DNA from: Gemmatimonadota bacterium
GTDB taxonomy: Bacteria > Gemmatimonadota > Gemmatimonadetes > Longimicrobiales > Gaopeijiaceae
Reading direction: 5' to 3'
DNA length: 6,197 bases
Assembly (NCBI GenBank): GCA_003695865.1
Contig: RFGQ01000451.1
Coordinates: 1-6,197 of the forward strand
The position numbers were made by a program, and so were the translations under genes. Positions 5,692 through 6,197 of this stretch are shown in pieces. The notes beneath the pieces are model-generated. The model saw only the letters and a list, made by a program, of their open reading frames with translations. It had not been told where the DNA came from and ran no database searches. Each line of letters starts with the position of its first letter. The first letter of the stretch is position 1.

Positions 5692-6197
5692 GTGACCCTG
5701 CGGCGCCGCCGCGCCCTGGTCCTCTACGGGGCCCTCTGCGCCGTGCTCCCGCCCGCGCTCGGCGCCCAGGAGCTGTCCGGATGGCGGACCTTCTACAAGG
5801 ACGCCTTCTTCGACTACCTGCTCCTCGAGAGCCACACCGTACCCGTCGACTCGTCGGCCGCCGGGCCGGTGCAGGTGATCGTGAGCCGCATGCTCATCCG
5901 GGAGCCGGGCGAAGGGCGCTCGCGCCGGTCCACGGAGCGCATCCAGGCAGGGCGCGACACGGTCGGCTACGCCGGGTACGCCTCAACGACGGTCGTGCTG
6001 GATCTCGATTGCCGGTCCGGCGAGATCCGCGTGCTCTCGGCCAAGGACTTCCGGCGGGACGGCACCGTCCTGAGTGCCGACACCCCGGCGGGCCCCTGGT
6101 TGCGCGGCGCGGCCGGCGCTCGCCTCAGGGCCTGGGCATGTGCAGGGACGGGGGAGGGTGACGGTGTGAGGTCGAGGAAGGGGGACGGTCTCGGGGC
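5692..6197 (+). CDS. Exported surface-adhesin-E-like protein (partial, runs off the right edge)
   Basis: This frame has no stop before the window ends; 168 codons are visible. From GTG 5692 the N-terminus is a textbook signal peptide: RRRR, then a hydrophobic core (LVLYGALCAVLPPALG), with likely cleavage at LGA-QE after residue 25. The mature part has WRTFYKDAFFDYLL, a strand-rich middle with VQVIVSRML, then VVLDLDC (Cys107), an RVLSAKDFRRDGTVL block and LRAWAC (Cys150). This order, with a Cys after a Leu-Asp strand, a D-G turn, a Trp and a late Cys, resembles the small surface-adhesin-E-type domain, in which the two cysteines could form a disulfide. After Cys150 the sequence turns Gly/Arg/Asp-rich and purine-biased. 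An ATG at 5632 would add 20 residues but would hide the signal peptide, so GTG is preferred, although no good ribosome site is seen. Family call is tentative. Confidence 0.62.
   Translation, partial: MTLRRRRALVLYGALCAVLPPALGAQELSGWRTFYKDAFFDYLLLESHTVPVDSSAAGPVQVIVSRMLIREPGEGRSRRSTERIQAGRDTVGYAGYASTTVVLDLDCRSGEIRVLSAKDFRRDGTVLSADTPAGPWLRGAAGARLRAWACAGTGEGDGVRSRKGDGLG

Noticed and set aside
4911..6161. Plus-strand 416-codon frame bridging the second cytochrome gene and the right-hand gene
   Set aside because: It is out of frame with both real genes, very rich in Arg, Ala, Gly and Pro, and crosses an evident intergenic spacer.
1..6197. CRISPR arrays, tRNA or rRNA genes, insertion sequences
   Set aside because: I saw no regularly spaced direct repeats, no cloverleaf or rRNA-like stretch, and no transposase or terminal inverted repeats. 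The only large-scale repetition is the protein-level duplication of the two gene pairs.

Overview
The window is about 6.2 kb of very GC-rich DNA. The genes end their codons almost always in G or C, and GTG and TTG starts are common. This suggests a high-GC bacterium with an outer envelope that handles c-type cytochromes, such as Myxococcota, Gemmatimonadota, Acidobacteriota or a high-GC proteobacterium. The sequence alone does not settle which. All convincing genes lie on the + strand.

Left part (1-602): the tail of an unrecognised upstream gene runs in from the left edge. It is followed by a small exported VOC/glyoxalase-fold protein that has lost most of the usual metal-ligand residues. A 270-base gene-free stretch (603-874) follows, with two GC-rich hairpins that can also pair with each other.

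Centre (875-5436): four tightly packed genes look like one operon. The first two are tandem paralogues, about 38% identical by eye, of a seven-helix membrane protein resembling the Pyr4/PaxB-type transmembrane terpene cyclases. The next two are exported di-heme cytochromes c of the RoxA-like / cytochrome c peroxidase-MauG superfamily. RoxA itself oxidatively cleaves polyisoprene. The second cyclase-like gene overlaps or abuts the first cytochrome gene (possible GTGA overlap), and the two cytochrome genes are 7 bases apart.

Right part (5437-6197): a gene-free spacer with a strong hairpin is followed by the start of an exported protein with a surface-adhesin-E-like pattern, cut by the window edge.

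The most interesting reading is that the central operon couples membrane isoprenoid chemistry (cyclase-like pair) to periplasmic heme-based oxidation (RoxA-like pair). No such pathway is known to me. The functional link is inference from gene order and family resemblance.
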